Shown: positions 1 through 7,242, counted from the stretch's first letter. The stretch is DNA of 9,192 nucleotides from Euryarchaeota archaeon TMED132 (GCA_002172355.2 NHGH02000025.1:4552-13743), one strand, 5' to 3'. Notes: generated from the sequence alone by a model not told the origin. Made by a program: numbers and translations.

Positions 1-423
1 CATGAAATGTTCGCTTTCGGCTCTGAAATAGCAGTTGTTCCAGTAGAAGGAGCCTCTAGGAGAATGTCGCCAATGAAGTCTCTGGCCAAAGAAGCACTCA
101 TCCAGAAGATTAGAGAATGGATTGGAGTTGAATCCCAAATCCAAATATTAAGCGATAGTAGTGCAAATATCTACGTTCCCGACAATATGATTTCTACTCT
201 TGTCGGCAGAGGTGGGGAAAATATACGCCAATTACAAGATGAATTAGGCGGCATCGCTCTTTCGGTAAAATCGCTTGACGAGATGCCCGAAGGAATGGAA
301 AATCCTAGAAATCCTTACTGGGAAGACAAACAAGATAGAAGAAGTAAATCCGGTCGTGCATGGGAAAATCAGTCTAGAGGCTCAAAAGGTAGAGGGAAAA
401 AAGGCAGAAAAGGGCGCAGATAG
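1..423 (+). CDS. C-terminal part of an archaeal PIN/PilT-family ATPase with KH domain (5' partial)
   Basis: The reading frame is open to the left edge: codons 1-6 encode His-Glu just before the first Met at position 7. The true start is therefore outside the window and the first Met is probably internal. The visible 140 residues hold one KH-type nucleic-acid-binding domain: the segment after about position 175 reads VPDNMISTLVGRGGENIRQL, with the signature GxxG loop as GRGG at about 205-216. Before it lies a basic/amphipathic helix beginning SPMKSLAKEALIQKI. The tail is very basic and Gly-rich, ending GKKGRKGRR, and probably adds RNA affinity. This layout matches the C-terminus of the archaeal COG1855-type proteins (PIN domain, PilT-like ATPase, KH domain). 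The PIN and ATPase parts are not visible, so that assignment is inferred from the KH context. Another KH-domain RNA-binding protein is the main alternative. The gene ends in TAG. Confidence 0.7.
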   Translation, partial: HEMFAFGSEIAVVPVEGASRRMSPMKSLAKEALIQKIREWIGVESQIQILSDSSANIYVPDNMISTLVGRGGENIRQLQDELGGIALSVKSLDEMPEGMENPRNPYWEDKQDRRSKSGRAWENQSRGSKGRGKKGRKGRR

Positions 424-430
424 AGAAAAT

Positions 431-447
431 CACCTTTTTGATATTTC
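431..447 (+). terminator. Possible T-run terminator after the KH-ATPase gene
   Basis: Eight bases after the TAG stop there is a T5 run (435-439) followed by ATATTT. Many archaeal genes terminate at T-rich tracts without a stem, so this could end the upstream transcript before the promoter-like element near 462. There is no convincing hairpin. The assignment rests on position and base content only. Confidence 0.25.
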
Positions 448-461
448 GAAAGGGGTTTCAC

Positions 462-469
462 TTTAATAG
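462..469 (+). promoter_or_regulatory. Candidate TATA box for the 491-4861 gene group (leaderless spacing)
   Basis: TTTAATAG is centred about 25 bases before the ATG at 491. Archaeal TATA boxes sit about 25 bases before the transcription start, so this placement would give a transcript starting at or next to the ATG, that is, leaderless. Purine-rich CGAAAGGGG lies just upstream, where a BRE would be. The ATG has only a weak AAGG very close by (486-489), which also fits leaderless translation. The element is short in AT-rich DNA, so a chance match is possible. Confidence 0.35.
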
Positions 470-490
470 TCAAGCCGAACACCCTAAGGT

Positions 491-1174
491 ATGAGCACTG
501 AAGATGGGCAGGGCGAAGAAGCGAAAAAAGAGGGCGACGCGCTAGTTGCCTTCTTACTTGAGAATAGAACATTGATGAACTTTGCATCGATTATCATGAT
601 AGTATATGCTGTTTGGGCAACTATCGAAGTAATCACAAATGCATATGGGGCTACATGGTGGCCTCCTGAAACAGGAATTCCTGCCGATGAGTTGTTCAAT
701 AATCCAGACAGAACTCAAAATATCAATAATGGATTGATTATTGGTCTTGGGGCAGTATTTGGAACTCTAGGGTTTTTAATTCAATATTTCTACCGCGCAG
801 CACCTTATGTTGACGCATCCATGGCTGCTACTGCGGCAATAATAATCAAGCAAGCTACTGCTGGAGTCACTGGCGCAGTTGACGCCGATGAAGTAATCGC
901 TAAGGCAGAAGTTGCAGCATCGATTGCTGCAGATACAGCGATTAGAAAGCAACTAGGAGATGACGACTCTCCTTCCGAAGAAACAATCGAACCAGTTGAA
1001 ACAGCGACTGAAGAGGAAACCGAAGAACCAGCGGAAGAGCCAGTGGAAGAACCAGTGGAAGAACCAGCGGAAGAGCCGGTAGAAGAAAAAGTAGAAGAAA
1101 AAGTAGAAGAAAAAGTAGAAGAAAAAGCCACTAAACCAAAATCCAGTGGTCCTAAATCTTCACGAAAATTCTGA
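491..1174 (+). CDS. Two-helix membrane protein with acidic tetrapeptide-repeat tail, function unknown
   Basis: This 227-residue protein matches no family I recognise. Residues 1-28 are polar. A hydrophobic helix spans about 29-49 (MNFASIIMIVYAVWATIEV), a polar loop with Trp-Trp-Pro-Pro follows (50-80), and a second helix lies at about 81-101. Lys at 12-13 and Arg at 102 suggest both ends are cytoplasmic with the short loop outside. Residues 106-155 are Ala-rich and probably helical. Residues 177-212 are nine tandem tetrapeptides of the EEPV/EEPA/EEKV type, and the end is Lys/Ser-rich. It could anchor or tether cytosolic partners through the acidic tail. Its TGA (1172-1174) overlaps the ribosome binding site of the next gene, so the two are almost certainly cotranscribed. 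No signal peptide with a cleavage site is evident. The ATG at 491 is the only reasonable start. Confidence is high that it is a gene and low on role. Confidence 0.85.
   Translation: MSTEDGQGEEAKKEGDALVAFLLENRTLMNFASIIMIVYAVWATIEVITNAYGATWWPPETGIPADELFNNPDRTQNINNGLIIGLGAVFGTLGFLIQYFYRAAPYVDASMAATAAIIIKQATAGVTGAVDADEVIAKAEVAASIAADTAIRKQLGDDDSPSEETIEPVETATEEETEEPAEEPVEEPVEEPAEEPVEEKVEEKVEEKVEEKATKPKSSGPKSSRKF
1019..1126 (+). repeat. 12-base tandem repeat encoding acidic tetrapeptides
   Basis: Nine in-frame 12-base units lie inside the membrane-protein gene. The first five vary (TEEP, AEEP, VEEP, VEEP, AEEP), the last four encode VEEK. The stretch 1079-1126 is four exact copies of GTAGAAGAAAAA. 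Exact DNA identity in the last units, against synonymous variation (gaa/gag, cca/ccg) in the first ones, suggests recent expansion by slippage. The repeat number may vary between strains without breaking the frame. Confidence 0.9.
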
Positions 1175-1179
1175 GGTGA
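1173..1179 (+). promoter_or_regulatory. Strong Shine-Dalgarno for the 677-residue unknown gene
   Basis: GAGGTGA is complementary to the conserved 3' end of archaeal 16S rRNA (anti-SD core CACCUC) and ends five bases before the ATG at 1185. It overlaps the TGA stop of the previous gene (1172-1174), so terminating ribosomes sit at the reinitiation site. It fixes the start at 1185 over the internal ATGs at 1218, 1221 and 1236. No other gene start in the window has a comparable site. Confidence 0.8.
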
Positions 1180-1184
1180 ATTAA

Positions 1185-3218
1185 ATGTGGGAACATAAAA
1201 CAGTATCAAATAAAGAAATGATGAAGACAGACAGAATGAATCCTAGTGAGACATATGTCAGATTAATGGATGAAGTCGAAGAAGCCGTCTCTAATGCACA
1301 AGTTGAAAAATTCAACCATGAAGCATTCTTAGATTATCTTCCAAGAACAGGTCCTTGGGAAGAACTGCCTGAAACAGATATGGCAAAATCAGACCCTCGT
1401 TCAAGGTACATAGGGCCTGCTAAGGCAAAATTACTCAACACCAACCTGTATCTCGGTTCAACATGGATCGAAGCGGAGAGGTTCAAATTCGAGCGTAGAA
1501 TTTTGACAGTTGCAGATTTCTTGAAACAAAAGACGATCATTAACGCCAACATGTGGACTCCTAAGCAACTATTTACTACACAATCATTCTTTTTCTGTTC
1601 AACAGGTGACGAAGACAGAATGGGCGGCTCGTTCTTAACAGGAGATATGCCTGGCGACAATCACATATTCCTCGGAAAGAAAGACGGCGAATTTGCAGAA
1701 TGGGAAACAATTCTTTGGGGCCTAGGACACAGAGGCGTTGTACCAGATTCAGACCCATTGGACAAGTGTTTCTACCCATCATTGATGCATAGAGGCGTTT
1801 CATTCAACAATAGACTGGGGTGGATTCGTTACTCTCCAGCTGGATTTGGGAAGGATGCTAATGGTTTCCTTGTTACAAGACCACACACTTGGATTTGGCC
1901 AGCAGTCAATGGAAACAGAGATACTCCAACAGCATTCAACCTCTTGGTTAACCTTCCAGACAGAAGAGCATCTTTCGGTGAAGAAGGAATCACAGACGTT
2001 TTCATGACTACTGGAAAGACATCCATGTATTCTCTTATGGGAATGATGAGTTCTTCTACCGTTAGGCAAATGTTTGGTGCAGGTTCTGAAATGGTTCCAC
2101 TTGAATTCCACTGTGTTGAACCAGGGCTTGACGAATGGATTTCTAGAGCAAGCGACGAAGACAAGTACTCTCGTTTATTCGAGGTTTGTGCCTGTCTTGG
2201 ATACATATTAACAGACCCACAAGTAGGGACATTGGGCGGTTCTTCCAAGAGAAGAAGACTACTAATGTATGCTTCTGACCAAGGTAACCTACTGACTTGT
2301 GTTAACGCAAGCCAAGTTGCAGACCATGCATTGAAGTCTAACTATGAGGCGACAGTCTTCACTAAATTAGACCAAGCAGATTTCATGAACCGCGTAACAC
2401 GACGTTTCAAGGCTTATGCAGACCTTGTCGCTGCCTCAGATGTCGCTAAAGGCGCCCGCTGGATCAGTCAAGCAGATGTTGACGGAGAGAAAATGATTGG
2501 ACCAAACGTTCACTCTATTCTTGCAGTTAGAGGTTACGATATTATCGACATGGAAGAATATATGAATTCTTTCGACGATATTTCACAAGCACCTGAGCGT
2601 CTAATGAGAAGAATAGTACAATCTATAGCCAACAGTGCACTGAAGACAATTTATCCAATGGACATACTTGGAGAATCAGCTGGTTCAGCGCCATTCTCAC
2701 ACATATTTGGTGCTAAAGACGACAACCCTCTAGTGTACTATACCGATATTAGATTCCTTGTGCCAACTTCTATCGATAAACTAAGAACTATGACCAGTTC
2801 AAGAGGAGCAGATAGAGGTAGAATGCGAGAAGCATATACCGGACTTACCAATGCAGACTCTATGACAAGCCTATCAATTCAAGACTTATGTCTGCCATTC
2901 TTAGCAGACCTTGGAAAGGACTCATGGCAAACTGGGACAGGCCTTAGAGAAAGCGAAGTTATCGTTGAAGTTACCATGGCAGTAAATCCGGCAGTAGTCT
3001 GGAAATCATTATTGGATCCAACTACAAAGGAAACATTTGATTTGCCAAAGGGTCACAAAGGAACTGCTGCTAATTTGTGGGGAGACATTTTCATCAACAA
3101 CGAGGCATTACATTCCAAGATGGAGAGAGATGGCCTCAGCCACTACCTAAAATTACTCAAAATGGCTTACCATTGGAGTAATGATGAAACGCGAAAACTT
3201 CACAAATTGGGTAAGTGA
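1185..3218 (+). CDS. Large soluble protein of unknown function, probably highly expressed
   Basis: This 677-residue protein matches no family I can name. It has no signal peptide or membrane helix and is probably cytosolic. It is Trp-rich (15) and Met-rich, with aromatic stretches such as TQSFFFCSTGDEDRMGGSF (132-150) and RPHTWIWPAVNGNRDTP (232-248). A Met/Ser patch lies at 280-303, scattered Cys include EVCACLG (333-339), and a basic GGSSKRRR follows at 351-358. I see no Walker A, metal-binding or protease motif. The first 45 residues look helical and charged, and the last 40 are a charged helix. Phe is encoded 25 times by TTC and 7 by TTT, and Asn about 60% by AAC, which is more C-ending than the neighbours and typical of abundant proteins. 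A strong Shine-Dalgarno sets the ATG start. The TGA stop overlaps a possible GTG start of the chaperonin gene. A structural or assembly-forming role is conceivable but unproven. Confidence 0.85.
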   Translation: MWEHKTVSNKEMMKTDRMNPSETYVRLMDEVEEAVSNAQVEKFNHEAFLDYLPRTGPWEELPETDMAKSDPRSRYIGPAKAKLLNTNLYLGSTWIEAERFKFERRILTVADFLKQKTIINANMWTPKQLFTTQSFFFCSTGDEDRMGGSFLTGDMPGDNHIFLGKKDGEFAEWETILWGLGHRGVVPDSDPLDKCFYPSLMHRGVSFNNRLGWIRYSPAGFGKDANGFLVTRPHTWIWPAVNGNRDTPTAFNLLVNLPDRRASFGEEGITDVFMTTGKTSMYSLMGMMSSSTVRQMFGAGSEMVPLEFHCVEPGLDEWISRASDEDKYSRLFEVCACLGYILTDPQVGTLGGSSKRRRLLMYASDQGNLLTCVNASQVADHALKSNYEATVFTKLDQADFMNRVTRRFKAYADLVAASDVAKGARWISQADVDGEKMIGPNVHSILAVRGYDIIDMEEYMNSFDDISQAPERLMRRIVQSIANSALKTIYPMDILGESAGSAPFSHIFGAKDDNPLVYYTDIRFLVPTSIDKLRTMTSSRGADRGRMREAYTGLTNADSMTSLSIQDLCLPFLADLGKDSWQTGTGLRESEVIVEVTMAVNPAVVWKSLLDPTTKETFDLPKGHKGTAANLWGDIFINNEALHSKMERDGLSHYLKLLKMAYHWSNDETRKLHKLGK

Positions 3219-3262
3219 ACCCCATAAAAGGTTTCTTCAACAGGCGATTATTAGCCAGCCTC

Positions 3263-4861
3263 ATGGCTCAACCAAACGATGGCTCAGGACGCGCTCCAGT
3301 AGCAATCGTTAGACCTACTACTTCGGTAACTAGTGGTGTAGCAGTTACACAAAAACTAGTTGGAGCAGCAGTAGCATTTGGCAATTTAATCAGTGGAACA
3401 TTTGGCCCTAATGGGTTAGATAAGATGCTTTACAAAACCAATGGAGAGGCTGCTGTAACCAATGACGGCGCTAAGATTGTTTCAGAGTTACTGGTCAAGC
3501 ACCCTGCCGCCAAAGCATTCGTATTATTGGCAGAATCTCAAGAGAATGCTTTTGGTGACGGCGTAACAGGCTGTCTTATTTTTGCCAGTGAATTAATGAG
3601 AGAAGCAGGAAGATTACTCGAAAAGGGACTCAACCCACTTGTATTGGTCAATGGATATAGAAGTGCTTTGCAACACACTTTACTACACTTGGAAAGCGTC
3701 GAGCAGAAAATCAGTATAGATGATACTGAAGGCTTGATTTCGGTAGCAAAAACATCCCTATCGGGAACGTCTGCCGAAACAAATAGTGATGAATTGGCAA
3801 AAATAATAGTTGCTGCATCAAAACAAGTAGCACAATTAAGAGAAAATAACCATGTCGTCAATACAGAAGACATTCGAATGGCTAAATCTGGAATGGGAAG
3901 TATTTCTGATACTCGATTGGTCAAAGGACTGGTCTTAGAGAGGCGATTGAAATCCGATAGGTTACCAAGAAACCTATCCAAAGGTAAGGTGGCAATTCTA
4001 TCATGTCCTATTGAATTACAGCAGACTTCCAGAGATTCTGAAGTCGAGATTACTACACCAGAACAGTGGGAATCATTCATCCAAGCAGAACAAGATATAC
4101 TGGATTCAAAGTCAGAAAAGATAATTTCTTCAGGGGCTAAAATATTATTCTGTGCCGAAAATATAGATGATAGAATAATGCACAAGTTAGTCGATCATGG
4201 AATCTTTATTCTGGACGGCCTAGAGAGGAGCGGTACAGAAGACCTAGCCCTTTCAACAGGTGCAGAAATGATCAATCATATCGACGATTTAACCGAGGAA
4301 TCTTTGGGGCATTTTGAAACAATGTCGATAACAAGAGTTGAGGATTCCAATGAACCTAGAGATAGAATCACCTTAGAAGTTGGCGAGCAAACAAAAATAT
4401 CTACAATAGATGTTGGAGGGGGCGATGGCGTTGCAAGTGAGGAGATAATAAGGGGGATGTATGACGCATTGCGCTCTGTTTGTGCTGCAATAGAATGCGG
4501 CTCAGTCATTTGTGGTGGCGGAAGTTTCCATATGTCTGCAAGTTTATTTGTTAGAGAGAATGCTGAACTTAACCCAGGTAGAGAGAGGCTTGCAATGGAA
4601 GCATTTGCTAGAGCCTTAGAATCCATTCCAGCAACGCTTGCCTCAAACGCAGGACAACATCGATTGGATTCATTATTATCTCTAAGGGCACTTCAACGCA
4701 ATAATACGTCCAATAGTGGAATCAATAAAAAAGGCGAAGCAGGAGCACTCAAAGATGTATTAGAGTGTTCAGATACAATCGCACACGCAATCGAAGCAGC
4801 ATGTGAAACAGCTTGTGGTTTATTGCGTGTTGACCAAGTGATTTCAGCCCGTGGAGATTAA
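3263..4861 (+). CDS. Divergent group II chaperonin (thermosome/CCT family)
   Basis: This is a full-length Hsp60-fold ATPase that would form a ring in the cytosol and fold proteins. Numbered from a GTG at 3215 (548 residues), family landmarks are GPNGLDKML (64-72), NDGAKI (83-88), GDGVTG (114-119), AKTSLSGTSAE (178-188), the helical-protrusion lid segment (about 266-300), GAKILFC (307-313), YDAL with the catalytic Asp417, GGG (434-436) and NAG (478-480). Asp84 and Asp115 are also kept. Thermosomes usually read GPKG, NDGATI and GDGTTT, so several phosphate-contact positions differ (Lys65Asn, Thr87Lys, Thr117Val, Thr119Gly). The tail ends RGD and lacks a Gly/Met-rich end. Two starts are possible: GTG 3215 overlaps the previous stop by four bases (coupling), whereas ATG 3263 gives MAQ and about 47 residues before GPNG, closer to the family. 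I prefer 3263. It is probably a paralogue specialised for a neighbour's product rather than the general thermosome. Confidence 0.93.
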   Translation: MAQPNDGSGRAPVAIVRPTTSVTSGVAVTQKLVGAAVAFGNLISGTFGPNGLDKMLYKTNGEAAVTNDGAKIVSELLVKHPAAKAFVLLAESQENAFGDGVTGCLIFASELMREAGRLLEKGLNPLVLVNGYRSALQHTLLHLESVEQKISIDDTEGLISVAKTSLSGTSAETNSDELAKIIVAASKQVAQLRENNHVVNTEDIRMAKSGMGSISDTRLVKGLVLERRLKSDRLPRNLSKGKVAILSCPIELQQTSRDSEVEITTPEQWESFIQAEQDILDSKSEKIISSGAKILFCAENIDDRIMHKLVDHGIFILDGLERSGTEDLALSTGAEMINHIDDLTEESLGHFETMSITRVEDSNEPRDRITLEVGEQTKISTIDVGGGDGVASEEIIRGMYDALRSVCAAIECGSVICGGGSFHMSASLFVRENAELNPGRERLAMEAFARALESIPATLASNAGQHRLDSLLSLRALQRNNTSNSGINKKGEAGALKDVLECSDTIAHAIEAACETACGLLRVDQVISARGD

Positions 4862-4917
4862 CTGTACAATCGCTATGTTCATGAGTCTCGAACTAGAGCG
4901 AAGGATTGGGCATAGTA

Positions 4918-6555
4918 ATGGTAGAATCTAGTAAACCCCGGGCTCTGCTTAGCGTATATGATAAAACAGGCATTGTTGAATTTGCAACATCCCTTTCACA
5001 ACTTGGCTTTGAACTGGTTTCAACAGGTGGTACAGCACGAGTACTATCTCAATCCGGATTGGATGTAATAGGAGTTTCAGATGTGACCGGTCACCCTGAG
5101 ATTTTTGATGGTCGAGTAAAATCACTCCATCCAGCAATCCATGGGCCATTGTTAGCAAGATTGGAAAGCGAAGCAGATAGGAAAGGATTGGAAGAATTAA
5201 ATTACCCTCCTATCCAAATAGTTGCTTGTAATCTATATCCATTTAGCGATGCTGCAATGCAAGAACCTAAGTTAGAAGATTCTGCATTACTGGAAATGAT
5301 AGACATAGGCGGGCCAACAATGGTTAGGGCGTCAGCAAAAAACCATCGCAATGTCTTGATAGTTTGTGACCCATCAAATTATGATGAAGTCATTTCAACT
5401 ATTAAGCAATCAGAAGATGTTTCAAAAATCAATTTGGCCTTTAGGCAAAAATTAGCTCTTGAAGCATTCGAACATACAGCGGCTTATGACGCAGCAATAT
5501 CGGATGAACTACATGCTAGATGGGTCGGAAGGCCCGAACAATCTGGTGACAAAGAAATCCAAACACAAAGACTTCCCGACACCTTACTTTCTTCTGCTCA
5601 TATGTCTCAATCCCTAAGGTATGGGGAAAACAGCCATCAAGCTGCAGCCCTGTATATCGACCCTAAAGCAAAAGGAAACCATTCTACATTAGTTACTGCA
5701 GTTGTGGAAGGTGGCAAAGATATGTCTTACAATAATTATTCAGACGCCGATGCCACCCTTCGATTATGTCGTTCACTGTCGACAGATGAATGGCCAGAAA
5801 CACCTCATGCCTGTGTTATTGTTAAACATAATAATCCATGTGGAGCAGCACTTGGAGCAACTCAATTAGAAGCATATCAAGCCGCTTTAGCGAGTGACCC
5901 AGAATCGGCATTTGGCTCAATTATTTGTTTCAATGAACCACTTGAAGAAGACACTGCTGGAGCAATGGAGCCACTATTTATCGAAGTTCTAATGGCGCCA
6001 GAATATAACGGTAAATCAAAGGAAATTGTGATGAAGAAAAAGAATCGACGAATCCTAACAATCCAATCTCCAGAAAACAGACTCTCCCCACTGCAAAGAA
6101 TTTTGGTCAAAAAGCCAATTGAAGGTGGCTGGTTAGTTCAGACTGAAGAAGCTCCTGTGATAGATTGGTCCAAGGCCAAAGTTCCAACTAAGAAGCAACC
6201 GACAGAGCAAGAAATAGCTAGTATGAAATTTGCAGTAAGGGTTTGTGAACAAGTTAAGTCTAATGCTATAGTTATGGTTCAAGGTACAGCAACAGTTGGT
6301 ATAGGTCCAGGCCAAACCAGTCGTGTTGAAGCGGTTAGAATCGCTGCTAGAAGAGCAGGAAAGAAAGCAGAAGGCTGCGTTTTAGCCTCAGATGCCTTTT
6401 TCCCTTTCAAAGACGGACTTGAACAAGCAGCCGAATCAGGAGCCTCAGCTATCGTTCAGCCAGGCGGCTCAATAAGAGACCAAGAAGTGATAGATGCGGC
6501 GGATGAAAAAGGTATTTCGATGCTATTTACTGGTCATCGCTTATTTCGTCATTGA
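4918..6555 (+). CDS. purH: Bifunctional AICAR transformylase / IMP cyclohydrolase
   Basis: PurH catalyses the last two steps of purine synthesis: formyl transfer from 10-formyl-tetrahydrofolate to AICAR, then ring closure to IMP. The cyclohydrolase (MGS-like) half shows SVYDKTG (12-18), STGGTA (35-40), HPEIFDGRVKSLHP (59-72) and IDIGGPTMVRASAKNH (128-143). The transformylase half shows RYGENSHQ (234-241), SYNNYSDADA (270-279), the catalytic VKHNNPCG (303-309 region), SAFGSI, GIGPGQTSRV (461-470), SDAFFPFKDG (491-500) and QPGGSIRD (514-521). Both activities should be intact. Numbering uses ATG 4918 (545 residues, slightly longer than usual). A TTG at 4906 would add four residues but leaves no room for the nearby AAGGA to act. 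Oddities are Ser for Pro in GENPHQ, Thr for Met in GQMSRV, and an end of TGHRLFRH where TGMRHFRH is common. purN follows directly. Most archaea use PurP/PurO instead, so a bacterial-type origin is likely. Confidence 0.96.
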   Translation: MVESSKPRALLSVYDKTGIVEFATSLSQLGFELVSTGGTARVLSQSGLDVIGVSDVTGHPEIFDGRVKSLHPAIHGPLLARLESEADRKGLEELNYPPIQIVACNLYPFSDAAMQEPKLEDSALLEMIDIGGPTMVRASAKNHRNVLIVCDPSNYDEVISTIKQSEDVSKINLAFRQKLALEAFEHTAAYDAAISDELHARWVGRPEQSGDKEIQTQRLPDTLLSSAHMSQSLRYGENSHQAAALYIDPKAKGNHSTLVTAVVEGGKDMSYNNYSDADATLRLCRSLSTDEWPETPHACVIVKHNNPCGAALGATQLEAYQAALASDPESAFGSIICFNEPLEEDTAGAMEPLFIEVLMAPEYNGKSKEIVMKKKNRRILTIQSPENRLSPLQRILVKKPIEGGWLVQTEEAPVIDWSKAKVPTKKQPTEQEIASMKFAVRVCEQVKSNAIVMVQGTATVGIGPGQTSRVEAVRIAARRAGKKAEGCVLASDAFFPFKDGLEQAAESGASAIVQPGGSIRDQEVIDAADEKGISMLFTGHRLFRH

Positions 6556-6594
6556 TTGCGAAGCCCTCAAAACATCGCGTCACTACCACTATTC

Positions 6595-7218
6595 ATGGCG
6601 CACTTTCCTGATAACCACAGGACTGGTTCAGAAAAGCAACCTTTACGCTGCGCCATTCTAATTTCAGGTTCTGGAACAGGCATGCAGGCTCTATTAAGAC
6701 ACCAAAAGTCGAAGCAGCATTGTAACCATCAAACATTATTGGTGATTTCTAATAATCCAGATGCAGGAGGAATCAAGATCGCAGAAGCCCTCGAAATTCC
6801 AGTTAAAGTATTGCCTTTACCCGATATTGAAGACAAAACAGAACGCAGGCTAAATCACGAACTACAAATCTCAAATTGTCTAAAAGAATATGATATCGAA
6901 TTGATTATTTTAAGTGGCTATATGCGTTTATTAAGCGAACAATTTGTTGAAAATTGGGACATGAAAATATTGAACATCCACCCGTCCCTTTTACCTAAAT
7001 TCCCTGGCGCACATGCCCACAAGGATGTTTTGTCAGCGGGCGTAAAAATATCTGGCTGTTCGGTACATTACGTTGATGCTGGCATGGACACCGGTCAGAT
7101 TATTGCCCAGAGAAAAGTTCCAGTTTTTTCCGATGATACCATCGAGACATTATCTCAAAGAGTAAAGATAGAGGAACATATCCTTTATCCACAGGTGATA
7201 GACCTACTATCTTCTTGA
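6595..7218 (+). CDS. purN: Phosphoribosylglycinamide formyltransferase (GAR transformylase)
   Basis: PurN transfers a formyl group from 10-formyl-tetrahydrofolate to GAR, the third step of purine synthesis, in the cytosol. The family N-terminus CAILISGSGTGMQALL starts about 18 residues after ATG 6595. The catalytic triad is visible: Asn and His in NIHPSLLPKFPG (140 and 142 when counted from TTG 6556) and Asp178 in VDAGMDTGQIIAQ. SGYMRLLS (120-127) matches the usual AGFMRILS. A TTG at 6556 directly abuts the purH stop and would give 220 residues with a 30-residue extension. ATG 6595 gives 207 residues, nearer the family. Neither start has a good ribosome binding site, so coupling to purH translation is plausible. 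It is almost certainly in one transcript with purH, giving both folate-dependent formyl transfers together. The enzyme looks complete and active. Confidence 0.95.
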   Translation: MAHFPDNHRTGSEKQPLRCAILISGSGTGMQALLRHQKSKQHCNHQTLLVISNNPDAGGIKIAEALEIPVKVLPLPDIEDKTERRLNHELQISNCLKEYDIELIILSGYMRLLSEQFVENWDMKILNIHPSLLPKFPGAHAHKDVLSAGVKISGCSVHYVDAGMDTGQIIAQRKVPVFSDDTIETLSQRVKIEEHILYPQVIDLLSS

Positions 7219-7242
7219 TAGCAAATATTGATGGACATAAAC

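Noticed and set aside
448..459. Small inverted repeat GAAA-GGGG-TTTC
   Set aside because: A four-base stem with AT pairs is too weak for a terminator or operator and is expected by chance.
805..1209. Minus-strand frame rich in Ser/Thr repeats
   Set aside because: It is the mirror of the acidic 12-base repeat in the plus-strand membrane protein; it has low complexity and no independent start signal.
1185..3218. Idea that the unknown protein is a virus capsid or encapsulin-like shell
   Set aside because: No terminase, portal or other virus gene is nearby, the flanks are housekeeping genes, and I recognise no capsid motif. It is kept only as something a structure search could test.
3538..4185. 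Minus-strand open frame of 215 codons
   Set aside because: It lies fully inside the well-supported chaperonin gene, and its translation shows no domain.
4906..4917. TTG start for purH
   Set aside because: It adds only four residues, the AAGGA directly before it is too close to act, and ATG 4918 fits the family N-terminus.
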